Shown piece after piece: positions 35,789 to 44,319 of a DNA stretch of 64,000 nucleotides. The notes under the pieces are model-generated. The model was not told the origin of the DNA. It saw only the letters and a program-made list of their open reading frames with translations, and made no database searches. Made by a program: the position numbers and the translations under genes. The stretch covers positions 62,001 through 126,000 of the forward strand of contig NZ_JARAJZ010000005.1 of the NCBI RefSeq assembly GCF_028765345.1, in the 5' to 3' direction. Position 1 is the stretch's first letter. The number at the start of each line of letters is the position of its first letter. The stretch is from Sporolactobacillus sp. CQH2019 (GTDB taxonomy: Bacteria; Bacillota; Bacilli; Bacillales; Sporolactobacillaceae).

Positions 35789-36331
35789 ATGGATCGATTA
35801 ACGGAAAAGAAAAAAGGATCAACGGAAATTTTTAAAGGAAAGATCGTTCACCTTCTGGTTGACAAAGTCGGCCTTCCGAACGGCAATGAGGCCACCAGAG
35901 AGGTGGTCAGACATCCCGGTGCCGTGGCGATTATCGCGGTCAATGAACAGGGAGAGATGCTCCTCGTCAGGCAGTATCGCTATCCTCTCGACAAGATTAT
36001 CTATGAAATTCCGGCGGGAAAACTGGAACCGGGAGAACATCCGAATGATTCAGCGATACGCGAACTGGAAGAAGAAACGGGGCATCGATGCAGGCGGATG
36101 GAACAGGTTGCTTCATTTTACTCTTCGCCCGGTTTTTCCGATGAATTGCTGAACATCTATTTTACCGATACGCTGACAGATGGGAGCCAGCACCTTGATG
36201 ATGACGAGTTTCTTGAAGTCTATGCAGTCGGCCTGGACGAAGCCGTTCAAATGGTGCGCGATCACCGGATTGCCGATGCGAAAACGGTTTATGCCGTCCA
36301 ATACTTGCAGCTGAAGGCCGCGAAAAAATAA
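35789..36331 (+). CDS. nudF: ADP-ribose pyrophosphatase (Nudix)
   Basis: A 180-residue Nudix enzyme with the N-terminal strands typical of ADP-ribose pyrophosphatases and the box GKLEPGEHPNDSAIRELEEETG; the VVRHPGAVAIIAV and YRYPL segments complete the family pattern. It hydrolyses ADP-ribose to AMP and ribose 5-phosphate. It begins the block that is syntenic with B. subtilis (nudF, spoIIM, fur, yqzK, xerD). Confidence 0.92.
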   Translation: MDRLTEKKKGSTEIFKGKIVHLLVDKVGLPNGNEATREVVRHPGAVAIIAVNEQGEMLLVRQYRYPLDKIIYEIPAGKLEPGEHPNDSAIRELEEETGHRCRRMEQVASFYSSPGFSDELLNIYFTDTLTDGSQHLDDDEFLEVYAVGLDEAVQMVRDHRIADAKTVYAVQYLQLKAAKK

Positions 36332-36441
36332 CGCGCTGACATCGGCTGTGTAAATTCTCTTTCCCCCGGGCATAGCTTTCCCGAAAAATCATAGAATAGA
36401 TTATCGTTTCTATTTGAGAGAATCCGGCGGGAGGTTCCGAA

Positions 36442-37074
36442 ATGGTCGGGCAGAGAATTAAAAAAATCGTTTTTCGGCACGTCAAAGAATACTTATCGCT
36501 TTACACATTTGTTACTGGATTATTTCTGATGGGCATTATATTCGGGGCAATTGTCGTAAACAGTCTCTCCTATGGCTCAAAAAGCGATCTGCTCCATTAT
36601 CTTCAGCAGTTTTTCGGAGAACTGTCGCGCGGGCAGATTGCAGACCCAGGTCGTCTGTTTAAAGAGAGCCTGCTTAACGGCCTGCAGTATGTGGGGTTGA
36701 TCTTTCTTTTGGGGCTTTCGGTCATCGGGCTTCCGATTATTTTTCTGCTTGTTTTTGTTAAGGGCATGATACTTGGTTTTACGGTCGGGTTTCTCGTCAG
36801 CCAATTGGGCCTTCACGGTTTTCTTGCCTCAATGGTGAGTGTTTTTCCTCAGAATCTGCTGATCATGCCTAATTATCTGTTTCTCGCAGTTATTTCTGTC
36901 GCCTTTTCTCTGAAGATCGTCCGTCGGCTGATCGTGAAAAACAACCGTGATCCGATTTTCCACCAGCTGATCGGCTATGGGATCATGTTCGCCGGCTCGG
37001 TCGTTGTCCTGGCTGCGGCGTCCGGATATGAAGCGTACATTTCACCCGCTCTGATTCGCCTTTTTGTCCCGTAA
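36442..37074 (+). CDS. spoIIM: Stage II sporulation protein M
   Basis: A 210-residue polytopic membrane protein with ribosome site GGGAGG. It has about five membrane segments, and the pattern VFVKGMILGFTVGF and FPQNLLIMPNYLFL is characteristic of SpoIIM. SpoIIM is part of the SpoIIDMP complex that remodels peptidoglycan during engulfment, with SpoIIP and SpoIID encoded elsewhere. It lies between nudF and fur as in B. subtilis. Confidence 0.93.
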   Translation: MVGQRIKKIVFRHVKEYLSLYTFVTGLFLMGIIFGAIVVNSLSYGSKSDLLHYLQQFFGELSRGQIADPGRLFKESLLNGLQYVGLIFLLGLSVIGLPIIFLLVFVKGMILGFTVGFLVSQLGLHGFLASMVSVFPQNLLIMPNYLFLAVISVAFSLKIVRRLIVKNNRDPIFHQLIGYGIMFAGSVVVLAAASGYEAYISPALIRLFVP

Positions 37075-37200
37075 TTATTTGCGGTATAAGATGTGAGAAT
37101 TGGTTAAATGATAATAAGGCTTCATTTCATGGCGATTTATCGACGAATATGCTTTTCTCAAAATAAAATGATTTCAATTTAAAAATTATTTTATTTAAAA

Positions 37201-37229
37201 TTGACAGCGCAATTGATAAGGATTATAAT
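37201..37229 (+). promoter_or_regulatory. fur promoter with overlapping Fur/PerR-like box
   Basis: TTGACA (37201-37206) and TATAAT (37224-37229) are separated by 17 bp, an ideal sigma A promoter. TGATAAGGATTATAA at 37214-37228 overlaps the -10 and resembles the Fur/PerR family consensus (TGATAAT-N-ATTATCA or TTATAAT-N-ATTATAA), so a Fur-family repressor probably controls it. Confidence 0.75.
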
Positions 37230-37259
37230 TTCTCTGAGATCAGACGAGGGGGGATTTGC

Positions 37260-37757
37260 GTGGAAGGTCGGATCAATCGAATCAAGAAACAGCTTCATGC
37301 GCAGAAGTATAAGTTGACTCCTCAGCGCGAAGCAACAGTCAGAGTTTTGCTTGAAAACGAACAAGATCATCTCAGTGCGGAAGATGTCTACCTCCTCGTG
37401 AAAGAAAAGGCGCCGGAAATCGGTCTGGCTACCGTTTACCGGACACTTGAACTGTTAACCGAACTAAAAGTCGTTGACAAGATCAACTTTGGAGACGGCG
37501 TCTCGCGTTATGACCTGCGTCAGGAGGGGGCCAACCATTTTCATCATCATCTCGTCTGCATCGAATGCGGTGCAGTGGACGAGATACAGGAAGATCTTCT
37601 CGGCGATGTGGAAAAACTGGTAGAGCGCAGATGGCATTTTAAAGTAAAAGACCACCGTCTGACTTTTCACGGTATCTGCCACCGCTGCCTGGAAAAACAT
37701 GAAGCAGAGAACCAGGCCCGTGAAAATGAACAAGAACATGAAGTGGAAAAAGTATAA
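37260..37757 (+). CDS. fur: Ferric uptake regulator Fur
   Basis: Starts at GTG 37260 behind GAGGGGGG; 165 residues. The winged helix (YKLTPQREATVRVLL, TVYRTLELL) is followed by the metal domain with HFHHHLVCIECGAVDEI and CHRCLEKH. The two CxxC pairs form the structural zinc site, and the HHH cluster provides regulatory metal ligands. The C-terminal tail is Glu/His-rich and longer than in B. subtilis Fur (about 149 residues). Of the Fur/PerR/Zur family, its position between spoIIM and yqzK identifies it as Fur. Confidence 0.92.
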   Translation: MEGRINRIKKQLHAQKYKLTPQREATVRVLLENEQDHLSAEDVYLLVKEKAPEIGLATVYRTLELLTELKVVDKINFGDGVSRYDLRQEGANHFHHHLVCIECGAVDEIQEDLLGDVEKLVERRWHFKVKDHRLTFHGICHRCLEKHEAENQARENEQEHEVEKV

Positions 37758-37800
37758 TATCAATCAAAGGCAGCGGAATTTGTATCAAAAATCCGCCGGG

Positions 37801-37838
37801 TAAAACAGTCTGAAGAGGAAAGGGCAGGCTGTTTTTTC
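37801..37838 (+). terminator. Terminator after fur
   Basis: AAAACAG and CTGTTTT arms enclose a purine-rich loop and are followed by six T. Confidence 0.6.
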
Positions 37839-37954
37839 ATTTGTCCGGCCTGCTTGTTCCCGAATGCATCCGGAAACAACGGTTACGGTGCTGGCTATTC
37901 AATCTGATTCTATCATTGAACAAAGCAGCTCTCTCCGGAATATTTGCGGGAGCT

Positions 37955-38000
37955 TCAGGCATATCCATAAGTAAATCCTGATTTTACGGGATATGCCTGA
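37955..38000 (+). promoter_or_regulatory. Large hairpin just before yqzK
   Basis: TCAGGCATATCC and GGATATGCCTGA pair perfectly over 12 bp, and inside the loop GTAAAT and ATTTTAC can pair again. There is no T-run. The hairpin ends 22 bases ahead of the yqzK start and may influence its translation, or be a two-sided transcription pause; it could also be an operator. Confidence 0.4.
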
Positions 38001-38021
38001 TCAATGAGGATGAACGGGGCA

Positions 38022-38267
38022 ATGAAGGAGTATCTGCAAATCACTCTGCGGGTCTGGAAAATGTTAATTGTTTTCATCGCGCTGACGGTCTTCTTTTATT
38101 TGGGACTGGCCTGGGTGGACCGGCAGCAGGCCAATTTTCATCGATATGATGAACGCGGGAACGACGCGGTCAAAGTCAGTGCCGGCCAACAGCCGGCCGG
38201 CATGCTTGAAGACAGTGCCCGGGATTTTTGGATGCGGATCCGTGAATTTTTGCAGGACGGAGAATGA
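38022..38267 (+). CDS. yqzK: YqzK-family small membrane protein
   Basis: Start at ATG 38022 after ACGGGG (ATG 38004 is possible). The 81-residue protein has one membrane helix (about 13-33) and an extracytoplasmic tail. RYDERGNDAVKV matches the conserved HRYDxPxGxAVKV-type motif of YqzK (DUF4227). Its function is unknown. It lies between fur and xerD exactly as in B. subtilis, with xerD beginning right after its stop. Confidence 0.8.
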   Translation: MKEYLQITLRVWKMLIVFIALTVFFYLGLAWVDRQQANFHRYDERGNDAVKVSAGQQPAGMLEDSARDFWMRIREFLQDGE

Positions 38268-38272
38268 GAAGC

Positions 38273-39163
38273 ATGCAGGAACAGCTGAATGATTTTCTGA
38301 ATGGGCTGAAGCGCGAACGCGGTCTTTCAATGAACACTCTGGATGCCTACCGAAGAGACCTTATCCAATATATCGATTTTCTGAAAACCGAAGCCGGGTG
38401 CCGTTTCTGGACGCAAGTGACGGAGATTCACGTGATGAAGTACCTGTACTGGCTGAGAGACAAAGGAAGCGCTCCGGCGACGCTGGCCCGTAAGGCAGCC
38501 GCAGTCCGCGGTTTTCACCGCTTTCTGCTGAGAAAACACCAGACAGACCGCGATCCGTCCTATGCAATCGAGGTACCGCGGGTCGAACCGAAATATCCCA
38601 GCATCCTGTCGATCGGCGAAATTGAGACACTGCTCGATGCACCCGATAAAGGAAGTGATGCGGGCCGCCGCGACCGCGCGATGCTGGAATTATTGTATGC
38701 GACCGGTATGCGTGTGAGCGAACTTGTCCTGCTGGACCTTAATGATCTGAACCTGATGATGGGATTTGTCCGCTGCAGCGCCGGAAAAGGCAGCGAGCGT
38801 GTCATTCCTCTCGGCAGCAAGGCCCGGCAGGCGGTGCAATTATACATAACCGAGGTTCGGGAAAAAACGGATCGCTGCTCGGATAGGCAAGCGCTTTTTC
38901 TCAATCATCAGGGACGGCGGATTACGAGGCAGGGCTTCTGGAAGATTCTCAAGCGATATGCACAGGAAACGGGTATCAGGGCATCGCTGTCCCCGGAAAC
39001 GCTCCGGCATTCACTGGAAGCGCATCTGCTTGAAAACGGAGCCGATCCCGAATCGGTTGAAGAGCTGATGGGACGCACGGACAAGCTGGCTTCACAAAGA
39101 TACCCGCGCCCCGCGAAAGAGCGTCTGAAAGATGTTTATGCCCGCTGCCATCCCCGTGCCTGA
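38273..39163 (+). CDS. xerD: XerD-type tyrosine recombinase with altered catalytic residues
   Basis: XerD resolves chromosome dimers at dif with XerC. Start at ATG 38273 gives 296 residues, the same as B. subtilis XerD, and an N-terminus aligned with it; ATG 38264 is a possible alternative. The SAM-like N-domain and the catalytic domain are complete. Arg147, Lys172, Arg245 and Tyr277 are in place. However, the HxxR motif reads ETLRH (Glu242 for His) and the GH motif reads GR (Arg268 for His/Trp). Gene position is right for xerD, so this is the orthologue, probably with reduced or no strand exchange (inference). Confidence 0.85.
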   Translation: MQEQLNDFLNGLKRERGLSMNTLDAYRRDLIQYIDFLKTEAGCRFWTQVTEIHVMKYLYWLRDKGSAPATLARKAAAVRGFHRFLLRKHQTDRDPSYAIEVPRVEPKYPSILSIGEIETLLDAPDKGSDAGRRDRAMLELLYATGMRVSELVLLDLNDLNLMMGFVRCSAGKGSERVIPLGSKARQAVQLYITEVREKTDRCSDRQALFLNHQGRRITRQGFWKILKRYAQETGIRASLSPETLRHSLEAHLLENGADPESVEELMGRTDKLASQRYPRPAKERLKDVYARCHPRA

Positions 39164-39206
39164 CGCAGCGGAAAAAAGGATCGCCAATTAGAGTGGAGAG
39201 ATGAAG

Positions 39207-40025
39207 ATGGAGCAGGTCGAAGAAGTCATTGAATGCATGCGGGCAAAGACCCGGAAGAATCCGAAGATCGGACTGATTCTCGGTTCGGGGCTCGGCGATC
39301 TTGCGGCGGCTATCGCCGGCGCCGACCGGATTCCTTATCAATCGCTGCCCCACTTCCCAAAGCCGACGGTTGAGGGCCACAAAGGACAATTTGTGATCGG
39401 CCGATTGGAAGATCAAAATGTCATTGCGATGCAGGGACGTTATCATTACTATGAAGGCTATTCGCTGAAACAAGTTTCTTTTCCTGTCCGTGTGATGAAG
39501 GCGCTCGGAATTGAGTATCTGATTGTGACCAATGCCGCCGGCGGAATCAACACGGACTTTCGCCCCGGCGATCTGATGCTGATCCGCGATCATATCAATA
39601 TGCTCGGCGGAAGCCCGCTGATCGGAGCGAACGATGAGAAGACAGGCCCGCGTTTTCCGGATATGTCCGCGGCTTATCAGGCCGCTCTGATTGATCTGGG
39701 AAAGAAGGCGGCTTCTTCAATCGGCATCAATATCAGGGAGGGCGTCTATCTGGCAACTCCCGGTCCGCAATATGAGACTCCGGCAGAAATCCGGATGATG
39801 CGCGCTCTCGGTGCCGACGCCGTCGGCATGTCGACCGTACCTGAAGTCATTGAGGCAAACCATGCCGGCCTTAAAGTCCTCGGTATTTCATGTATCACGA
39901 ATATGGCGAGCGGCATTCTCAACCGGCCGCTTTCCCATACAGAAGTGATGGATACGGCCCGTCGGGTGAAAGAAAATTTCACAGGATTGATTAAAGAGAT
40001 TATACGGACGATCGGCACCTGCTGA
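39207..40025 (+). CDS. pupG: Purine-nucleoside phosphorylase, trimeric PupG type
   Basis: Start at ATG 39207 with GGAGAG at good spacing; 272 residues. Trimeric PNP features are present: GLILGSGLGDLA, HKGQFVIG, YHYYEGYS, TNAAGGIN, PGPQYETPAEIRM and MSTVPEVIEANHA. It phosphorolyses guanosine and inosine-type nucleosides. In B. subtilis, drm lies between xerD and this gene; here drm is missing. Confidence 0.93.
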   Translation: MEQVEEVIECMRAKTRKNPKIGLILGSGLGDLAAAIAGADRIPYQSLPHFPKPTVEGHKGQFVIGRLEDQNVIAMQGRYHYYEGYSLKQVSFPVRVMKALGIEYLIVTNAAGGINTDFRPGDLMLIRDHINMLGGSPLIGANDEKTGPRFPDMSAAYQAALIDLGKKAASSIGINIREGVYLATPGPQYETPAEIRMMRALGADAVGMSTVPEVIEANHAGLKVLGISCITNMASGILNRPLSHTEVMDTARRVKENFTGLIKEIIRTIGTC

Positions 40026-40754
40026 AGATTTTTAAATAAGCTGTTTTAAAAAAATGAATATTTCTTTGGTTCCTGTATTCGGCCGGCCGCGAGTGCGAGG
40101 CCTTCATCCGCTCATCTGATGAGAGGCAGATATCTATTCTTTTGTCGGTGCGGGCAGCGATAGACTTCTCTGAAGGGTGATATCGTGGTCGGAGAGGCGT
40201 TAAATCGCGGAAATGCCCGCTTTTTAAATTCATCGGCATCCAGACAAAATCGCCGGGTATACCCCGCTGGAAAACCGCCGGTCAGCTGCCACGATCATCC
40301 GTAACCCGCCGCTATATTGTCAGCAAACAGCCCAATATCAACAGTTAGAGTCCAAGAATCAACAATGAAACGCAGAATAGCGACAGCAGCGGCTGAAGAA
40401 TCAATAAGCGTGAATAATCAGAACTTTAAAAGGCGCCGGCAACTGTGGGGCAGAGCAGCTTTAAGACACTATGATTCTTATAAAAAAGAGGAGCAGCTGT
40501 TTTCGGTATGGAAAGGACAGAGGAGGCTCTCCTAAAAGCCTTTTAAAATTCAAGAACCGGAGAGAAATTTGCAAGAAAATTTTTCTCCGGTTTTTCTTGT
40601 GTAAAGGACAGTTCTCCTCCGCCGTACGATTCCTTTGGGCATTCTTCATCAGGTTAAGATCCTGCTTCGGCGGGATCTTTTTTTCTCGCCTTTATTCAGT
40701 ATAAAAGATCCGATTCTGGAAAAAATAGAGAAGATTATAGGAGGAGGTAGAATC
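40026..40754. other. Long gap before dacF with two terminator-like hairpins
   Basis: No supported gene. Two stem-loops stand in series: ACCGGAGA / TCTCCGGT at about 40556-40596, followed by TTTTTCTTG, and AGATCC / GGATCT at about 40663-40682, followed by TTTTTTT. Because pupG ends 530 bases earlier, they may close a small RNA or a leader transcript. The dacF ribosome site AGGAGG follows at 40740. Confidence 0.5.
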
Positions 40755-41927
40755 ATGAAGGCTTTTTCAGCATTTCTGCTCTGTACGCTGCTGCTTTTCG
40801 CGACACTTGTGCCGGCGGCGGCAGCTTCCGCGCAGACGGCCGGCACACCGGCCGGGAAGGCGCAGCAGGTGAAGTCGGCCATCGTCATCGAAGAGGGAAC
40901 GGGGAAAGTGCTCTATCAGATGAACGCAGACAAGGAACTGCCGCCTGCAAGCATGACGAAAATAATGACGCTTTTACTAATTTTTAAGGCGCTGAGCCGG
41001 CATCAGATTTCGCTGAATGATAAGGTAACGGTCAGCGAGCATGCCGCGTCGATGGGAGGCTCGCAGGTTTTTCTTGAACCGGGGGAGACCATGACTGTCA
41101 ACGAGATGCTCAAAGCGATCGCCATTGCCTCCGGGAACGATGCATCGATGGCTATGGCTGAATATATCGCCGGATCTGAGAAAGCGTTTGTACTGCAAAT
41201 GAATCAGGAAGCGAAATCACTTGGATTAACACACACGAAATTCCAGAATCCGACGGGCCTTCCTGTACAGGACCATTACTCGAGCGCACACGATATGGCC
41301 GTCATGGCCCGCGAACTTGCCCGATATGATCAGGTTTTTAACTATACCTCCAAATATGAGGACTACTTGCGCCAGAACACAGATAAGAAGTTCTGGCTGG
41401 TCAACACCAATAAACTGATCAAAACTTACCCGGGCGCGGACGGATTGAAAACAGGTTTTACGAATGAGGCCAAATACTGCCTGACGGCGACGGCAAAACG
41501 GGGCAGTATGAGGGTGATTGCCGTTGTCATGGGCGCCCCTTCTCCAAAAGAAAGAAATAAGGAAGTAGCGGCGCTGATGGACGAAGCTTTTGCCAATTAC
41601 ACGACCAAGCAGATCCTTGGGAAAAACGCGACGGTCGCTTCAGCTAAAGTGAACAAGGGGAGTCGCGGGCAAGTCCCCGTTGTTACCGGAAATCCTGCCG
41701 TCCTGCTCCTGAAGAAAGGGGAGGACGCGAACGGGCTTCAGAAAAAGGTCGACATACCGCACTCGCTTCAGGCACCAATCAAGGCGGGAACCGTTGTCGG
41801 CTATTACACGATCAGCAAGAATCATCAGGTTATTTCGCGGACGCCTTTGGTCGTGAATGAAAATATTAAACGGGCGTCCTGGTGGCAGCTTTTTAAGCGA
41901 AGCGCCGGATCGATCCTGACCCATTAA
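40755..41927 (+). CDS. dacF: D-alanyl-D-alanine carboxypeptidase DacF
   Basis: ATG 40755 follows AGGAGGTAG; 390 residues with a signal peptide (about 1-27). The serine DD-peptidase motifs are Ser66-Met-Thr-Lys69, SGN (in IASGNDAS) and KTG (in LKTGFT), and the C-terminal PBP5-like domain is followed by an amphipathic anchor (SWWQLFKRSAGS). In B. subtilis DacF is made in the forespore and trims cortex peptides. It stands directly before spoIIA as there. Confidence 0.93.
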   Translation: MKAFSAFLLCTLLLFATLVPAAAASAQTAGTPAGKAQQVKSAIVIEEGTGKVLYQMNADKELPPASMTKIMTLLLIFKALSRHQISLNDKVTVSEHAASMGGSQVFLEPGETMTVNEMLKAIAIASGNDASMAMAEYIAGSEKAFVLQMNQEAKSLGLTHTKFQNPTGLPVQDHYSSAHDMAVMARELARYDQVFNYTSKYEDYLRQNTDKKFWLVNTNKLIKTYPGADGLKTGFTNEAKYCLTATAKRGSMRVIAVVMGAPSPKERNKEVAALMDEAFANYTTKQILGKNATVASAKVNKGSRGQVPVVTGNPAVLLLKKGEDANGLQKKVDIPHSLQAPIKAGTVVGYYTISKNHQVISRTPLVVNENIKRASWWQLFKRSAGSILTH

Positions 41928-42130
41928 GCAAAAACGCGAGATTTGCTGATTAAGCACTAGTTCTGTCGGCAGGCAGGAACACAGGAAAAGGGCGGCGAAA
42001 AGAACACATACAAGACGGATTCACGGCAGGTTGATATCTGCGGCCTGTCGGCATATCCGCCCCTTTATCCTGAAACAGCGAAGGAGCCGACGCTTAAAAA
42101 AGGCTTTAACCGGGAGAGGAGAGAGTCAGA

Positions 42131-42481
42131 TTGAGTCTGCAAATCGATTTGGAAGTGAAAAACGGCGTGCTTTGCATCCGGCTCGCCGGGGAACTGGATC
42201 ATCATACAGCGGATGAACTGCGGGAAAAAGTTAATGCGGTGATGGAAGAAGAAATGGTTCATCATATTCTGCTGAATCTTGGAAATCTGACATTTATGGA
42301 CAGTTCGGGCCTTGGTGTAATTCTTGGCCGCTACAAGAAGATTGTCGGCCTTGGCGGCGAAATGGTTGTCTGCTCGATATCGCCGTCCGTCCGCCGGCTG
42401 TTTGAGCTGAGCGGAATGTTTAAAATCATCCGTTTTGAAGCGGATGAAGAATATGCCCTGCACACTCTGGGGGTGGCCTGA
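42131..42481 (+). CDS. spoIIAA: Anti-anti-sigma factor SpoIIAA
   Basis: Starts at TTG 42131 behind GAGGAGAG; 116 residues with the STAS fold. The phosphorylatable Ser58 is in [11 protein letters not shown]. Dephosphorylated SpoIIAA releases sigma F from SpoIIAB in the forespore. It is the first gene of the conserved spoIIA operon. Confidence 0.95.
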   Translation: MSLQIDLEVKNGVLCIRLAGELDHHTADELREKVNAVMEEEMVHHILLNLGNLTFMDSSGLGVILGRYKKIVGLGGEMVVCSISPSVRRLFELSGMFKIIRFEADEEYALHTLGVA

Positions 42482-42922
42482 ATGAAAAATGAGATGTCGC
42501 TTTCTTTTTCGGCAGTCAGCGAAAATGAATCGTTTGCCCGTGTCGCGGTGGCGGCTTTCGTAGCTCAGCTTGATCCGACCTTGGACGAGCTGACGGAAAT
42601 AAAGACGGTTGTATCCGAAGCCGTTACAAATTGCATCATTCACGGCTATGAAAACAGCGGAAAAGGCCGGGTCAGAATCACGGTTTCGCTTGAAGACGGA
42701 ACCGTCAGTTTAAGCGTTCATGATGACGGAGTCGGGATAAAAGATGTTGAGCAGGCGAAGCAGCCGCTCTTTACGACGAAACCGGAACTGGAACGATCGG
42801 GAATGGGCTTTACGATTATGGAAAATTTCATGGATCATGTGACGGTGGAAACAGAGGAAGGCAAAGGAACGACCGTGATCATGACAAAGGAAATGATTCA
42901 TAACAGAGCGGTCTGCAAGTAG
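42482..42922 (+). CDS. spoIIAB: Anti-sigma F factor and kinase SpoIIAB
   Basis: ATG immediately follows the spoIIAA stop; 146 residues of the GHKL ATPase/Ser kinase fold. Motifs [14 protein letters not shown] (N-box), HDDGVGI (G1) and GMGFTIME (G2) are present. It binds and holds sigma F, and phosphorylates SpoIIAA. Confidence 0.95.
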   Translation: MKNEMSLSFSAVSENESFARVAVAAFVAQLDPTLDELTEIKTVVSEAVTNCIIHGYENSGKGRVRITVSLEDGTVSLSVHDDGVGIKDVEQAKQPLFTTKPELERSGMGFTIMENFMDHVTVETEEGKGTTVIMTKEMIHNRAVCK

Positions 42923-42934
42923 GGAGATATGTGT

Positions 42935-43693
42935 ATGGAGCTTGATCGGAAAATCGGAGCCAAGGAACCGCTGCTGGACGACGGAGAAGTCAAGGCACTG
43001 ATTAAGCGCAGTCAGTCAGGAGATCATGAAGCACGCGATCAGCTGGTGAAGAAGAATATGAGACTCGTCTGGTCGGTCGTTCAGCGGTTTATCAACCGGG
43101 GCTATGAACCGGACGATCTGTTTCAGATCGGCTGTATCGGGCTGCTGAAGTCGGTTGACAAATTCGATCTTTCTTTTGATGTCAAATTCTCGACGTACGC
43201 CGTACCGATGATTATCGGGGAAATTCAGCGTTTCATCAGGGACGACGGTGCGGTCAAGGTCAGCCGTTCATTAAAGGAAACCGGGATCAGAGTCAGGAAG
43301 AAACGCGATGAGCTGTCGAAGAAGCTCGGACGTAATCCAACGATCGGCGAGCTCTCCGATGCGCTCGATCTATCTCCTGAAGATATTGTGCTTTCTCAGG
43401 AGGCGATCCGGGCACCGTCATCCATTCATGAAACGGTCTTTGAAAATGACGGCGATCCGATCACAATCCTGGACCAGATTTCAGATGGGGAAAGCGGCAA
43501 ATGGTTTGATAAGATGGTCGTCCGGGAAGCTGTGGAGCATCTTGATGAACGGGAAAAGCTGATTGTCTATCTTCGTTATTATAAAGACCAGACACAGACC
43601 GAAGTCGCCTCACGTCTGGGAATTTCCCAGGTTCAGGTTTCCCGGCTTGAAAAAAAAATACTGGAAGAAATTAAAAGCCAGATGGCTGAATAG
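42935..43693 (+). CDS. sigF: Forespore sigma factor F
   Basis: ATG 42935 is 8 bases after AGGGAGA; 252 residues. Region 2 contains PDDLFQIGCIGLLKSVDKFD and YAVPMIIGEIQRFIRDD in part, with -10 recognition residues; region 4 ends QTEVASRLGISQVQVSRLE. It is the first compartment-specific sigma factor after septation. Third gene of the operon, ending at a strong terminator. Confidence 0.95.
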   Translation: MELDRKIGAKEPLLDDGEVKALIKRSQSGDHEARDQLVKKNMRLVWSVVQRFINRGYEPDDLFQIGCIGLLKSVDKFDLSFDVKFSTYAVPMIIGEIQRFIRDDGAVKVSRSLKETGIRVRKKRDELSKKLGRNPTIGELSDALDLSPEDIVLSQEAIRAPSSIHETVFENDGDPITILDQISDGESGKWFDKMVVREAVEHLDEREKLIVYLRYYKDQTQTEVASRLGISQVQVSRLEKKILEEIKSQMAE

Positions 43694-43705
43694 CCTTCAA
43701 AAAAA

Positions 43706-43742
43706 ATGATCCGCTCTTTCCGCAGAGCCGGATCATTTTTTT
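43706..43742 (+). terminator. Terminator after sigF
   Basis: ATGATCCG and CGGATCAT form a perfect stem, with flanking A-run and eight T, closing the spoIIA operon. Confidence 0.85.
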
Positions 43743-43798
43743 TGAACGGTACCGGATTAAAAAAGGCAACGGTTCGCCTGACTGTGAATCGGAGGCCT

Positions 43799-43827
43799 GC
43801 ATATTTTTCACCATCCGGCAGATAATA
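43799..43827 (+). promoter_or_regulatory. Candidate sigma G promoter for spoVA
   Basis: GCATA (43799-43803) and GATAATA (43821-43827) are 17 bp apart, close to the sigma G consensus (GNATR and CATNNTA). It is placed 27 bases before the spoVAC start. In B. subtilis spoVA is a sigma G operon. Confidence 0.45.
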
Positions 43828-43853
43828 AAATTTCAGAAGGGAGCTTGATCACG

Positions 43854-44303
43854 ATGCTAAATGACCCGAAAAATTACAGCAAGAATATTAAACCCTTTCA
43901 ACCGAGAGTTCCGTATTTCATGAACTGCCTGAAAGCCTTTTTCGTCGGGGGCCTGATTTGTCTCGCCGGCCAGTGTATCCAGACCGGCTATATCTACTTT
44001 TTTCATTTTACAAAACAATCGGCAGGCGATCCGACCGCCGCAACACTGATTCTTATTTCGGCATTAATGACCGGATTCGGCTTCTATGATAAAATTGCCC
44101 GATTTGCCGGAGCGGGTTCAATCGTTCCGGTTACCGGATTTGCCAATTCGATAACCAGTGCGGCTCTGGAACACAAAAATGAAGGGATCGTCCTCGGCAT
44201 CGCAACCAATTTATTTTCGCTGGCCGGGGCCGTGATCGTCTTCGGAGTCGTTTCTGCAGCCGTCCTCGGCATCATCCGTCTATTTATTGAGCAGATTTTC
44301 TAG
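43854..44303 (+). CDS. spoVAC: SpoVAC, DPA channel component
   Basis: ATG 43854 is chosen over TTG 43845; 149 residues, like the B. subtilis protein (150). It has a cytosolic head with Pro-rich PRVPYFMNCLKAFFVGG and about four membrane helices. SpoVAC forms a mechanosensitive channel for dipicolinic acid in the spore inner membrane. spoVAA and spoVAB, which precede it in B. subtilis, are absent. Confidence 0.93.
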   Translation: MLNDPKNYSKNIKPFQPRVPYFMNCLKAFFVGGLICLAGQCIQTGYIYFFHFTKQSAGDPTAATLILISALMTGFGFYDKIARFAGAGSIVPVTGFANSITSAALEHKNEGIVLGIATNLFSLAGAVIVFGVVSAAVLGIIRLFIEQIF

Positions 44304-44319
44304 AGAGGAGGAAACGCCA

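Noticed and set aside
40255-40264. GGGTATACCC resembling a copper CsoR operator
   Set aside because: The arms are in the opposite order to known CsoR sites (which read TACCC...GGGTA) and no metal gene follows.
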